Assembly (NCBI RefSeq): GCF_000971975.1
Contig: NZ_LAQO01000025.1
Location: 1 to 64,000 of the forward strand
Origin: Paenibacillus algorifonticola
GTDB lineage: Bacteria > Bacillota > Bacilli > Paenibacillales > Paenibacillaceae
Direction of reading: 5' to 3'
Length of the DNA stretch: 64,000 nt
How positions within the stretch are numbered: position 1 is the first letter of the stretch; each line of letters begins with the position of its first letter. Under the pieces are notes generated by a model. The model was not told the DNA's origin and did no database searches. It was given only the letters and a program-made list of their open reading frames with translations. Position numbers and translations under genes: made by a program. Below, piece by piece: positions 1-8,761 of the stretch.

Positions 1-3
1 ATG

Positions 4-61
4 AAAAAACTCCCCTTACAGTAACAGGTTTTATTATTTCACCTGTCTACCGTATGGGGAG
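4..61 (-). terminator. Intrinsic terminator after ppnP
   Basis: Read on the minus strand, this is a hairpin with outer arms CTCCCC/GGGGAG and inner arms ACAGGT/ACCTGT, followed directly by six T. It lies about 40 bp past the ppnP stop codon and probably ends the tkt-ppnP transcript. Confidence 0.8.
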
Positions 62-103
62 CATATCACTATGCGAAGCAGCCCTTCCCTTGATTTTTGA
101 ATC

Positions 104-421
104 CTATTCGTAAATGTACGAGCAGCAGTAGTCCGCTACAGTCGCTACTTGAAGCTTGAATTTCGTGTTGGCAGGCACAGTGAATTCGCCTTTGCCTTGA
201 ATGTGCAGCCATTCCGTCTCGCCTGGAAGCAGCACTTTCAGATCACCAGCAAGAATTTCCATAATTTCTACGCAGTCCGTACCGAACTCGTAGTCGCCTG
301 GCAGCATAATGCCGAGCGTTTTTTTCGTGCCGTCCGCGAACAATACAGCGCGGCTTGTTACTTTACCGTCAAAATAAACGTTAGCTTCTTTGACGACCGT
401 TACATTTTCAAATTGAGACAT
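104..421 (-). CDS. ppnP: Pyrimidine/purine nucleoside phosphorylase PpnP
   Basis: A 105-residue protein that matches the small cupin family formerly called DUF1255/YaiE. Family members catalyse phosphorolysis of several nucleosides to the base and ribose-1-phosphate in the cytoplasm. Visible family signs are the N-terminal FENVTVVKEANVYFDGKV stretch, the GxxxPGxYEFGTDxxE segment (about residues 37-52) and the conserved end YxCxYxx. Length is typical for a complete single-domain cupin. It lies 30 bp downstream of transketolase on the same strand, so the two are likely co-transcribed. That would link nucleoside-derived pentose phosphate to the pentose phosphate pathway. An AAGGAG site precedes the ATG at a rather long distance. 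Confidence 0.9.
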   Translation of the reverse strand: MSQFENVTVVKEANVYFDGKVTSRAVLFADGTKKTLGIMLPGDYEFGTDCVEIMEILAGDLKVLLPGETEWLHIQGKGEFTVPANTKFKLQVATVADYCCSYIYE

Positions 422-451
422 GATGGGTATAATCTCCTTCTATTTCGAAAA

Positions 452-2470
452 TTAAAGTACGGATTTCACTTTGCTTACAACGTTCTCAACCGTAAAGCCA
501 TATTCAGCAATGACGCGGTCGCCAGGAGCCGAAGCGCCGAAACGGTCGATACCGATAATCGTGCCTTGATCGCCAACATAACGCTCCCAGCCGAATGGGG
601 AAGCCATTTCGATAGCAACGCGAGCTTTAACTTCAGGAAGCAATACAGAATCTTTGTAAGCTTTGTCCTGCTTCTCGAACAGATCCCAGCTCGGAAGGCT
701 GACAACGCGAACTTGAATGCCTTCTTCTGCAAGAGCTTTCTGAGCAGCAACAGCCAGTTGAACCTCGGAGCCTGTAGCAATGATTTGCGCTTGCGGCTTG
801 CCGTCTTTCGCATCGGATACAACGTATCCGCCGCGGCGGATGCCTTCGCGAGCGTTATCTACAGTGCCTTCAAGAATCGGCAGGTTTTGGCGAGTCAGAA
901 CAAGCGCTACTGGATTGCTTGTGTTCTCCAGAGCATAAGCCCATGCTGCGGAAGTTTCGTTGCCGTCAGCTGGACGGATAACCGTCAGATCAGGAATGAT
1001 GCGGATCGAAGCAAGCTGCTCGATTGGCTCATGTGTAGGACCGTCTTCGCCAACAGCAATACTGTCATGCGTAAGTACGTATACGACAGGAAGCTTCATC
1101 AGAGCTGCCAGACGAATAGCTGGACGCAGGTAGTCGGTAAATACGAAGAACGTACCGCCGAATACTTTCAGACCTGTATGAAGGGCAATACCGTTCATTG
1201 CAGCTGCCATACCAAACTCACGAACGCCGAAATAAATATTGCGGCCATCGTAGCTGCCTGGCTTGAACACTGGCAAGCCTTTCAGGTGAGTCATAGTCGA
1301 GCTTTCAAGGTCAGCGGAGCCGCCAACAAGGCTAGGAACATTTTTCGCTAGGCCGTTCAGGGCATTACCGGAAGCTACGCGAGTCGATACAGGCTTGTCT
1401 TCTGTTGTGTAAACAGGGAGGTCTGCATCCCAGCCAGCTGGCAATGAACCGGAAGTTGCGATTTCGAATTGAGCAGCAAGCTCAGGATTCGCTTTTTTAT
1501 ATTCAGCAAACAAAGCATCCCATTTCGCATTGGACTCTTCGCCTTGCTTCTTCACTTCTGCGAAGTGTGCGCGAACTTCGTCTGGTACGAAAAATTGATT
1601 GTCTTCTTCCCATCCGTAGAACTGCTTAGTCAGCTTCGTTTCTTCAGCGCCCAGCGGCGATCCGTGAGGACCTGCATGTCCGCCTTTGCCGCCTTTGTTC
1701 GGGCTGCCGTAACCGATAACGGTCTTCACTTCGATCAAAGTCGGTTTTGCATGGTCTGTTTGCGCTTCAGCAACCGCTTTGGACAATGCATCCAGATCGT
1801 TGCCGTCTTCTACGCGAAGCACTTGCCAGCCGTAACCTTCAAAACGCTTCTGAACGCTCTCCGAGAAGGACAGGCTCAGTTCGCCGTCAAGGGAAATATC
1901 ATTCGAATCATATAGTACAACCAGTTTGCCCAGCTGCATGTGACCAGCCATGGAAGCCGCTTCATGCGAAATACCTTCCATCAAATCGCCGTCGCCACAA
2001 ATGGCATAAGTATAATGGTCGATTACGTTAAAGCCTTCTTTATTGTAAGTAGCGGCAAGCTGTGCTTCTGCAAGCGCCATACCAACGCCCATTGCTACGC
2101 CTTGACCCAGTGGACCAGTCGTTGCATCAACGCCAGCTGTGTGGCCAAACTCAGGGTGGCCCGGAGTCAGGGAGCCCCATTGACGGAAGTTTTTCAGTTC
2201 CTCAATTGGAAGATCGTAGCCGGAGAGGTGCAGCAGGCTGTAAAGCAGCATGGAGCCGTGTCCTGCAGAAAGTACGAAACGGTCGCGGTTTACCCAAGTC
2301 GGGTTAGCCGGGTTGTGAACCATGTTTTTAGCGAAAAGCTGATAACCCATTGGAGCTGCACCCATTGGCATGCCTGGGTGTCCAGATTTTGCTTTCTCAA
2401 TCGCATCGATCGCAAGCGTACGGATCGTATCAATCGAAAGCTGGTCAACTGATTTTTGAGTAACTGTCAT
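452..2470 (-). CDS. tkt: Transketolase
   Basis: A 672-residue thiamine-diphosphate enzyme that moves two-carbon ketol units between sugar phosphates in the non-oxidative pentose phosphate pathway. The order of domains is the usual one: an N-terminal pyrophosphate domain with HPGMPMG near residue 32 and the GDGDLMEG cofactor motif near residue 160, a pyrimidine domain with REFGMAAAMNG, and a C-terminal domain. Full length is normal for the family. The start follows AGGAGG. An unusual feature is the upstream region, which carries one copy of a 98-bp repeat and a 45-codon upstream ORF whose stop codon overlaps the tkt ribosome site (see repeat at 2542). ppnP follows 30 bp downstream. Confidence 0.97.
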   Translation of the reverse strand: MTVTQKSVDQLSIDTIRTLAIDAIEKAKSGHPGMPMGAAPMGYQLFAKNMVHNPANPTWVNRDRFVLSAGHGSMLLYSLLHLSGYDLPIEELKNFRQWGSLTPGHPEFGHTAGVDATTGPLGQGVAMGVGMALAEAQLAATYNKEGFNVIDHYTYAICGDGDLMEGISHEAASMAGHMQLGKLVVLYDSNDISLDGELSLSFSESVQKRFEGYGWQVLRVEDGNDLDALSKAVAEAQTDHAKPTLIEVKTVIGYGSPNKGGKGGHAGPHGSPLGAEETKLTKQFYGWEEDNQFFVPDEVRAHFAEVKKQGEESNAKWDALFAEYKKANPELAAQFEIATSGSLPAGWDADLPVYTTEDKPVSTRVASGNALNGLAKNVPSLVGGSADLESSTMTHLKGLPVFKPGSYDGRNIYFGVREFGMAAAMNGIALHTGLKVFGGTFFVFTDYLRPAIRLAALMKLPVVYVLTHDSIAVGEDGPTHEPIEQLASIRIIPDLTVIRPADGNETSAAWAYALENTSNPVALVLTRQNLPILEGTVDNAREGIRRGGYVVSDAKDGKPQAQIIATGSEVQLAVAAQKALAEEGIQVRVVSLPSWDLFEKQDKAYKDSVLLPEVKARVAIEMASPFGWERYVGDQGTIIGIDRFGASAPGDRVIAEYGFTVENVVSKVKSVL

Positions 2471-2541
2471 TAGCTTGTTTCCTCCTAAAATCCATTCTGG
2501 TCTTCTTGTTTTAAGTGTTGCTCTCTCTTTAGAAGCATGGC

Positions 2542-2639
2542 AAGGTGAAACGGCTTTCGCTGTCCTCTGGCGGCGCGGCGCGTTTCATTCCGAGAAATAT
2601 AGAGAAAGGATGAGAAAATCATATCCTTTCCTATATTTC
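2542..2639 (-). repeat. 98-bp interspersed repeat, copy R1 (upstream of tkt)
   Basis: Same unit as at 44813, 50217 and 50315. Read on the minus strand it has two hairpins. The first has arms AAATATAGGAAAGGAT / ATCCTTTCTCTATATTT with an ATG in its loop. The second is GC-rich with nested arms GAAACG/CGTTTC. The ATG at 2622 opens a 45-codon ORF (2485-2622) that crosses the unit and stops with TAG inside the tkt TAGGAGG ribosome site. Whether this upstream ORF is translated is not known. Confidence 0.9.
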
Positions 2640-2640
2640 A

Positions 2641-2739
2641 AGCGCAAACGGCTGAAGCCATCCTTTGGCGGCAAAGCTTCCGTTTCGCGATGAAATATAA
2701 GCCCATTTATAAGTGTGAAACTTATAAATTCTTATATTT
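2641..2739 (-). repeat. Diverged copy of the 98-bp repeat
   Basis: Directly adjoins copy R1 and keeps the same layout: AAACGGCT, a TCCTTTGGCGG core, CGTTTCGCG, GAAATATAA and an AT-rich second hairpin. The second hairpin here is a perfect inverted repeat ATTTATAAGT/ACTTATAAAT (2705-2729). The sequence differs at many positions, so this looks like an older member of the family placed in tandem with R1. Confidence 0.55.
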
Positions 2740-2741
2740 TG

Positions 2742-2766
2742 AAAAAGAGCTTTCCTGCGGAAAGCC
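2742..2766 (-). terminator. Intrinsic terminator, probably of purU
   Basis: On the minus strand GGCTTTCC-GCA-GGAAAGC is followed by TCTTTTTC. It lies about 120 bp past the purU stop codon and upstream of tkt. It is likely the end of the nfo-purU transcript. Confidence 0.6.
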
Positions 2767-2883
2767 TGCATTTTTCAACATGCTTATAGGTCGTGCGCAA
2801 TTGAACACAATGGCTTTGAACATTGTAACACCCGCCAGAGCAGTTTGCCTATTAAAAAATATTGATAAATAACCGCGAAAAGC

Positions 2884-3774
2884 CTAATTAAATACGACCG
2901 TCTTGTTATGATGAACGATAATCCGGTCCTCAATATGCCATTTAACTGCACGGGCAAGAACGACACGCTCAATCGTGCGGCCAATCCGCTTCAAGTCATC
3001 CACATTGTCTCTATGGCTGACCCGCTGAACGTCCTGTTCAATAATCGGACCGCCATCCAGCTCCTCTGTAACATAATGCGCAGTCGCGCCAATGATTTTC
3101 ACGCCGCGCTGGTAAGCCTGTGCGTACGGCTTGCCGCCAACGAAAGCAGGTAAAAAGGAATGGTGAATATTAATGATGCGATTCGGGAACTGCTCGATAA
3201 ATTTCGGCGAAATAATTTGCATGTAACGGGCAAGCACGATGATATCCGCTTTATCCGCAACAACCTCCATCTGCTTGCGCTCCGCTTCCGCTTTCGTATC
3301 CGCAGTAACCGGAATGTGGTGATAAGGAATGCCGAAGCCTTCCACCATATCGCGCATATCCGGATGGTTGCTGACGACCATGGCAATATCGGCGTCAAGA
3401 TCGCCGGCTTTCCATTGCCACAACAGTTCCATCAAGCAATGATCTTCTTTGGAAACGAAGATCGCCAGGCGCTTCTTGCGGCTTGCACGGAACGTATGCC
3501 ATTTCATATCGAAACGATCGGCAACACGGGCAAAATCCTCCACTAATACGGGAAGCTCCTTGTCGAGGTCAGCCAAATCGAACTCAAAGCGGATAAAAAA
3601 CATTCCACCCTCCGGGTTCATTGTGTACTGGTCGGACTGCACAATATTCGCCCCATGCTCATACAGAAAATGGGATACGGCTGCCACGATTCCGGAACGG
3701 TCTGGGCAGGAAATGAGCATGCGAGCCCGTCCGCTCTTGGCGGACGGCTGCTGCGATATAGATGGCGATGACAT
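2884..3774 (-). CDS. purU: Formyltetrahydrofolate deformylase
   Basis: A 296-residue enzyme that hydrolyses 10-formyl-THF to formate and THF, balancing one-carbon pools and supplying formate for purine synthesis. It has an N-terminal ACT regulatory domain (LISCPDRSGIVAAVSHFL, about residues 20-90) and a C-terminal formyltransferase fold with NIHHSFLPAFVGGKPY and the catalytic Asp in TEELDGGPIIEQDV. Length is typical. The ACT domain starts about 10 residues later than usual, after a short Ser-rich N-terminus. It lies 65 bp downstream of nfo on the same strand. Confidence 0.95.
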   Translation of the reverse strand: MSSPSISQQPSAKSGRARMLISCPDRSGIVAAVSHFLYEHGANIVQSDQYTMNPEGGMFFIRFEFDLADLDKELPVLVEDFARVADRFDMKWHTFRASRKKRLAIFVSKEDHCLMELLWQWKAGDLDADIAMVVSNHPDMRDMVEGFGIPYHHIPVTADTKAEAERKQMEVVADKADIIVLARYMQIISPKFIEQFPNRIINIHHSFLPAFVGGKPYAQAYQRGVKIIGATAHYVTEELDGGPIIEQDVQRVSHRDNVDDLKRIGRTIERVVLARAVKWHIEDRIIVHHNKTVVFN

Positions 3775-3839
3775 TTAGTTCAAACTTCCTTCCTTCAACT
3801 ATTATCTTCATTATATTCATCATTTATAAATCTTTATAT

Positions 3840-4958
3840 TTAGAGCACTGCTTTTCCTGCAAACCATGCTGTAATCCGTTGATTAATTTGCTCTTCCGTC
3901 AGTGCCGCCGACAATATGCCGCCTTCGATAACGAGGTCGTAAATCCGCTCCATTGGCTCGCGCGGATCAGCTTTTCTTGCTTTGGCATCTGCCTTAAGCA
4001 GTTCCCATGTCGATAGTACGAATGCACGGTCAATGCCTTGCGGAGCAAAAAACTGCTGGAGCTTCGCAACATCCTCCAGGAAGCTGTCGCCAAACCGCTG
4101 CTGAATTTCTCCGCGAAGCAAGGCGATTTCTACTTCATACATCGGACGCTCCGTTTTCGCATCCTTGCCGATCCATGGCGTCTCCAATACGAATGGACGC
4201 CCTTTGAGTGCCTCATGATGGACAATGGATTGAATGGCATCATAACCCAAATATCCCGAGCCTATCGGCGTATGACGGTCCTTTGCTGCTCCACGCGGGT
4301 TTTTGCTGTCATTCACGTGTACAACTGCGACTCTATTAAGCCCTACCAGCTTGTCAAACTTGTCCAATACGCCGTCCAAATCATCAACGAGATCGTAGCC
4401 CGCATCATGCATATGGCAAGTATCCATACAAATGGTCAGGCGATTGTTGCTTTGAACCTTATCAATAATCGCTGCCAGTTCTTCAAAGCTGCGGCCGATT
4501 TCCGTTCCTTTGCCAGCCATCGTCTCAAGCGCAATATTGACATTCGTTTCCTTCGTGCCTTCCAGCACTGCATTCAGCCCTTCGGCAATACGGCTGATGC
4601 CATATTCAGCATCCTTGTCGGTGTAAGCGCCTGGGTGCAGCACGATGTTCTGCACACCAGTGGCAGCGGTACGGCGGATTTCCTCCTGCAAAAATTCAAC
4701 AGCCAAGTTATAGGTGCTGTCCTTGTAAGAGCCGAGATTGACGATATACGGTGCATGAACAACAATCTCATCAATACCTGCTGTTTGCATTAAAGCTTTG
4801 CCTTCTTCAATATATAGCGTGTCAATCGGCTTTCTTCGCGTATTCTGCGGTGCGCCGGTATAAATCATGAATGTGCTGGAACCATAAGAAATGGCCTCCG
4901 TTGCTGCTGTCTGCAGCCCTTTGTCCGAAAATGAAACATGGGAACCGATTTTCAACAT
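3840..4958 (-). CDS. nfo: Endonuclease IV (apurinic endonuclease) with a C-terminal extension
   Basis: A DNA repair enzyme that cleaves the backbone 5' of abasic sites. The start was set at MLKIGSHVSF, the canonical family start, instead of a GTG ten codons earlier. The AP2 TIM-barrel metal-site motifs are visible: VHAPYIVNLG, IVLHPGAY, NIALETMAGKGTE, DTCHMHDAGYD, HVNDSKNPRGAAKDRH and LETPWIG. The protein is about 372 residues, compared with about 297 in Bacillus. The extra roughly 80 residues follow the normal end and are mainly predicted helix (from about QRFGDSFLEDVAKL to the end). Their role is unknown. It is upstream of purU in a likely operon. Confidence 0.93.
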   Translation of the reverse strand: MLKIGSHVSFSDKGLQTAATEAISYGSSTFMIYTGAPQNTRRKPIDTLYIEEGKALMQTAGIDEIVVHAPYIVNLGSYKDSTYNLAVEFLQEEIRRTAATGVQNIVLHPGAYTDKDAEYGISRIAEGLNAVLEGTKETNVNIALETMAGKGTEIGRSFEELAAIIDKVQSNNRLTICMDTCHMHDAGYDLVDDLDGVLDKFDKLVGLNRVAVVHVNDSKNPRGAAKDRHTPIGSGYLGYDAIQSIVHHEALKGRPFVLETPWIGKDAKTERPMYEVEIALLRGEIQQRFGDSFLEDVAKLQQFFAPQGIDRAFVLSTWELLKADAKARKADPREPMERIYDLVIEGGILSAALTEEQINQRITAWFAGKAVL

Positions 4959-5005
4959 CGTTATATAACGCCCCTTTCGGTTTATCACACCTATTTTACA
5001 AGGAA

Positions 5006-5036
5006 TGTCGAAATAAATCTAGGAATACGCTATAAT
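5006..5036 (+). promoter_or_regulatory. Promoter with a Spo0A-like box for the DUF2621 gene
   Basis: TATAAT at 5031-5036 forms a good -10 box just upstream of the plus-strand gene. A TGTCGAA heptamer at 5006-5012 matches the Spo0A box consensus TGNCGAA and overlaps the -35 region. Direct control by Spo0A is an inference from one short match. Confidence 0.45.
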
Positions 5037-5060
5037 TCATCCATGAGGTGAAAATTGGAT

Positions 5061-5498
5061 ATGAAATCAGCTCCTGATTGGTTTATGTATTTCATCATTT
5101 TCTGGGCGATCGTCATGGTCGTTTTCATGGCAATCGGCGGGTTCTTTATGTTCCGCAAGTTTTTGAAGGTGCTCCCTCAGCGGGATGGCAAGTCAAAGCT
5201 CGATTGGCAAAATTATTGGGTGGACAGAAGCCGCAGCATGTGGACCGCGGAGTCCAAGCTTTTTCTTGATGAGCTGGTCGCGCCTGTCCCATCTGCGTTC
5301 CGAGATATAGCGAAACACTCCATAGCTGCGAAAATCGGTCAAGTGGCTATTGAATATGAAGCTAAAGAGGTCACACGAGCACATTGTGTAGAAGGATACA
5401 TACGAGCTACACCCAAAAGAGACTACAAAGTACTCGTTACCTTTCTCGAGAAGCAAGGCATTGATTACAGCCCCTTCAAGCATTTGCTCAACAAATAG
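5061..5498 (+). CDS. DUF2621 family membrane protein
   Basis: A small protein of about 145 residues with one N-terminal transmembrane segment (WFMYFIIFWAIVMVVFMAIG, about residues 7-27), then FRKFLKVLPQRDGKSKLDWQNYWVDRSR and a soluble tail. This matches the uncharacterised DUF2621 family of spore-forming Firmicutes. Function is unknown. Two starts are possible: TTG at 5055 or ATG at 5061. The ATG was chosen because GAGGTG lies at a better distance. A promoter with a Spo0A-like box sits immediately upstream. The gene is divergent from nfo. Confidence 0.8.
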   Translation: MKSAPDWFMYFIIFWAIVMVVFMAIGGFFMFRKFLKVLPQRDGKSKLDWQNYWVDRSRSMWTAESKLFLDELVAPVPSAFRDIAKHSIAAKIGQVAIEYEAKEVTRAHCVEGYIRATPKRDYKVLVTFLEKQGIDYSPFKHLLNK

Positions 5499-5661
5499 CG
5501 CTTCTTGTTTTTTCATTCACGATTAGCCTGGCGTTGGCTGTTTAACGAGTCTTCCGTCCGTGTAAGAACATGTACGAGCACGGCGACGGCTCGCTCTGAT
5601 CTCTTTTTTTTGGAACCTATTGCGATCAGATTTCGTTTATATTGCCAGGAGGTGCTTCACA

Positions 5662-6153
5662 ATGACAAAAAATAATAAAACCAAAAAAAGCAGCTTGATG
5701 GTGACGAGCTCCCTATTAGTAGCAATTATGCTCGCAACCGCCGCTTGCTCAAGCAATAGCAATAACGCTCCCGCTGCATCCAGCAGCCCGGTTGCCACAG
5801 GCGAGCAGCCAGCTACCGTATCGCCAACGCCAGAGGAAAGCGCGGCACCATCACCGAGTGATGGTGGAAGCGTAACAGAGCCTGGCGAAGCGTCGCCAGA
5901 AAGCAGTCCAGGCACAGACACACCGTCCGCTAACCCAGATCTGAAAACCGGAGAAGGCGTGTTCAACGGTATTATCGACACTCACTCCATAGAAGTAGAC
6001 ACACCAAGCGGCACCATCGTTTTGCAAATTAATGATGAGCTACTTGATGTCATTAATTCGCTGCCAGAGAAAAGTAAAATTAAATACCAGTATGTTGAAA
6101 AAGATTTAGACGGCTTCACACAAATGTGGGCGGAGAAAATCGAGAAACAATAA
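5662..6153 (+). CDS. Putative lipoprotein of unknown function
   Basis: A 163-residue protein with a basic N-terminus (KNNKTKKSS), a hydrophobic signal and a lipobox ending LATAAC near residue 29, so it should be anchored to the outside of the membrane. A long low-complexity linker rich in Ser, Pro, Ala, Thr and Glu follows (about residues 30-95), then a compact conserved-looking domain starting GVFNGIIDTHSIEVDTPSG. The start was placed at ATG 5662 because AGGAGGTG precedes it; an earlier in-frame start lacks a site. I do not recognise the C-terminal domain. It lies 18 bp upstream of the epimerase-like gene. Confidence 0.75.
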   Translation: MTKNNKTKKSSLMVTSSLLVAIMLATAACSSNSNNAPAASSSPVATGEQPATVSPTPEESAAPSPSDGGSVTEPGEASPESSPGTDTPSANPDLKTGEGVFNGIIDTHSIEVDTPSGTIVLQINDELLDVINSLPEKSKIKYQYVEKDLDGFTQMWAEKIEKQ

Positions 6154-6171
6154 TCGAAAGCTGGTGGATGC

Positions 6172-7077
6172 ATGCGGATCGCGGTAGCTGGTGGTACTGG
6201 TTTTGTCGGACAAGCATTGGTCAAGGCTCTTCTGGAGCGGCGTGATGAAGTATGGATCATTTCGCGCTCTGGACGAGGCCAAAACTCGCCTGTAGGAAAA
6301 GGTCTCCATTATGTAACATGGAGCGAGCTTGCCGAGCATCCACAAAAGCTGGAGGGAATTGACGCCATCATTAACCTTGCTGGCGAATCCATCAATCAAA
6401 GATGGACCGCGCAAGCCAAGCAGCGGATTCTAAGCTCCAGACTAACTGCTACCGCACGCATCGCCCAAATCGTCCAAGCTCTAAAAGGCAAACCGAAGGT
6501 TGTCGTTAATGCTTCAGGCATTTCAGCCTATGGGCTGTCAACTACCGAAACCTTTGATGAGTACAGCCCAACTGCCGTAACAGACTTTTTGTCAGAAGTG
6601 GTCAAGCAATGGGAAAAAGCTGCTGACGCGATTAAGGTAGAACGTCTGATCAAGCTAAGAGTAGGCGTCGTCTTGAACAAAACAGGCGGCGCTTTCCCAT
6701 TAATGGCTCTGCCCTATAAGTTATTTGGCGGTGGACGAATGGGCAGCGGGCAGCAATGGATATCTTGGATTCATTTGGAGGACATTGTCCGCCTCATCAT
6801 CTTTTGTGTGGATCAGCCGAATGTGAGTGGGCCTGTTAACGCTTCTGCTCCAGAGCCTGTTACGAATGACAGCTTTGGAAGAGCGATCGGCAAAGCGATG
6901 CATCGGCCCCATTGGTTTCCTGTTCCCGCTTTTATCATGAAGGCTGCGGTCGGCGAGCTTGCAACGCTGCTGCTCGATGGACAGCGAGCCCTTCCACGTG
7001 TCGCATTGGACAATGGATTTACTTTCCGTTATCCAACTGTCGAGAGCGCTATGCAGCATATGTATAACAAGTCCTAA
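6172..7077 (+). CDS. TIGR01777 family oxidoreductase (NAD-dependent epimerase/dehydratase-like)
   Basis: A 301-residue extended short-chain dehydrogenase. The Rossmann NAD(P) motif GGTGFVGQAL is at residues 7-16, the middle has IINLAGESINQRWT typical of this subfamily, and the C-terminus has the DUF1731-type segment (PVPAFIMKAAVGELATLLLDGQRALP). This family includes B. subtilis YfhF; the substrate is unknown. It follows the lipoprotein gene in the same direction and converges with the FHA gene, with only 11 bp between the two ends. Confidence 0.9.
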   Translation: MRIAVAGGTGFVGQALVKALLERRDEVWIISRSGRGQNSPVGKGLHYVTWSELAEHPQKLEGIDAIINLAGESINQRWTAQAKQRILSSRLTATARIAQIVQALKGKPKVVVNASGISAYGLSTTETFDEYSPTAVTDFLSEVVKQWEKAADAIKVERLIKLRVGVVLNKTGGAFPLMALPYKLFGGGRMGSGQQWISWIHLEDIVRLIIFCVDQPNVSGPVNASAPEPVTNDSFGRAIGKAMHRPHWFPVPAFIMKAAVGELATLLLDGQRALPRVALDNGFTFRYPTVESAMQHMYNKS

Positions 7078-7088
7078 GCCTGCTTTTT

Positions 7089-8687
7089 TCATTGGCTTCC
7101 TTGCTTCAATTCATATTTAGGACCATTTACTCCAGCTAGCTGGACGATGTCTCCTACTGAAAAAGGATAGGCTTTGTAAGCAATCATCGTTTGTCCGTTC
7201 AGCATGCTTCCGTTCCGGGAGCCAAGATCTTTTATAAAGCAGCCTTTGTCGTCTCTATAGCATTCAAGGTGCAGGCGGGATATTCCCTGCGCTTCGTCAC
7301 CATAGCTGACCTGTTCGCCTATGCGGCCAATTGTAAATCGGCCTTTCTCCCAAACGAGCCTCTGTCCTTGCCCTTCCCATTCCCTGTGGAGTGAGAACTC
7401 GCTATCGGCAGCAGGCTTTTTGTTATGCTGTCCTAGCAGCACCGTTGCTTCCTCTCTTCTAGCTAGGACAGTTTGTGAGGAAACTGTCTTTTTAAACGGG
7501 GACACGGCTTCCTCTAATTCAAAGGCTGATTTAGGGTGACGAACGTCCTCTTCCCATTTTTGATTTATTCCTCTAAAACGTGAATAGCTAAACTCTTCTT
7601 CTATGTTCTCTTCCTTTATGATCTCTTCTTCTACTAATTCCGATTCAGCAATTACGTTTTTTTTGAGCCATATGGCTAGAAGTCCCGCCACACCGATAAG
7701 TGATAAACCTAGACATATGAACAGCATGCTGCTGGAAGGAGCCGCTAAATAAATATAGCGCCATATACAAGCAACTACTACAATGATCACCACGCTTATT
7801 AGCCATTTTCCTTTCCGAACTGGTGCAGCCTCCTCCTCATTAAAGCTATACTGTGGTAGAGGCTCAGCTTCTATTTCCCAATTGCCCGCGGCAAAAAAAC
7901 GCTCATTTATAGAATCGTCCATATTCGTTTCGCTTTTCTTCATCACAACGCTATCGCGGCTCAACTCGCCAGCTTCTCCGTAATGATTAGAGCTGCTATG
8001 ATCGGCAGGCTTGTTCGGCCTAATAATGCCAGAAATACTAGTACTGCCAGCATCATCTGGCTTGCTTGTGCTTGATGCGGTGGCAGGAAGGCGATACGTA
8101 CCCTCATACATTTTGCTAATGCGTTCCAGCAATTGAGAACGAATCGTGCTGACCGTAGCATCTTCTCTGCTTAACAAACGTAAAATATGCTGAAACTCCT
8201 CGCCATTTATTTCTTCTATATAAGAAGACCAGCGTACTGCCAGAGCTAGCAGGGAGTTCGTACAGCTTGGAGCAGCTTGGCCTGAACTAATTTGTTTTAA
8301 AGGCATATACACGAGAAAAATATCGCTTAGCTGCTCGCCGACAAATATATATGACTCTTCCAGCAGGCAGCCTTCAGGGCGAAGCATATAATGCCGACAT
8401 TCATCCAGCGCCTCTATAATACCAAGCAGCACGGCATAAAACTTCTCCATCGTCAGCGATTGTATCTGCAAGCGATGAAGCAGCAATTTTTTGCCGCTTA
8501 TTCGATATCTGAACGTAATGAGCCCATCCAGCTCAAACCATTCCATTGGCAGCATATGTGGAATCGAGTCGCCTTGCAGCATTTGAAGCTCTACATCGTC
8601 AAGCTCCTGCCTGCGTATTCCTCCCTCACGATCCATAATTAACTCATGACCGCGATTCATCGCATAATCTACAATAAAGTTCCCCAT
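7089..8687 (-). CDS. FHA-domain protein of the Tad locus (DUF6382-like N-terminus)
   Basis: About 532 residues. The N-terminal half resembles the DUF6382 domain found with Firmicute Tad systems. A Ser/Thr-rich linker follows, then two transmembrane segments (WLISVVIIVVVACIWRYIYL and FICLGLSLIGVAGLLAIWL, roughly residues 300-350), and a C-terminal FHA domain with FTIGRIG, GISRLHLE and LGSRNGSMLNG, the phosphothreonine-binding signature. The start was set at MGNFIVDYA because AGGGGGAGAA precedes it. It is the last gene of the Tad operon and may recruit phosphorylated partners to the pilus machine; that role is inferred. Confidence 0.85.
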   Translation of the reverse strand: MGNFIVDYAMNRGHELIMDREGGIRRQELDDVELQMLQGDSIPHMLPMEWFELDGLITFRYRISGKKLLLHRLQIQSLTMEKFYAVLLGIIEALDECRHYMLRPEGCLLEESYIFVGEQLSDIFLVYMPLKQISSGQAAPSCTNSLLALAVRWSSYIEEINGEEFQHILRLLSREDATVSTIRSQLLERISKMYEGTYRLPATASSTSKPDDAGSTSISGIIRPNKPADHSSSNHYGEAGELSRDSVVMKKSETNMDDSINERFFAAGNWEIEAEPLPQYSFNEEEAAPVRKGKWLISVVIIVVVACIWRYIYLAAPSSSMLFICLGLSLIGVAGLLAIWLKKNVIAESELVEEEIIKEENIEEEFSYSRFRGINQKWEEDVRHPKSAFELEEAVSPFKKTVSSQTVLARREEATVLLGQHNKKPAADSEFSLHREWEGQGQRLVWEKGRFTIGRIGEQVSYGDEAQGISRLHLECYRDDKGCFIKDLGSRNGSMLNGQTMIAYKAYPFSVGDIVQLAGVNGPKYELKQGSQ

Positions 8688-8761
8688 CGGTTCTCCCCCT
8701 TTGCTTGCAGCTCGATTTTTTATGAACAGCTTAACCGAGTTGAACATGCATGCTGCCAGTC

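Noticed and set aside
149..1351. Long plus-strand open frame over transketolase
   Set aside because: It is antisense to tkt and ppnP, which match their families over full length. It has no family similarity or ribosome site.
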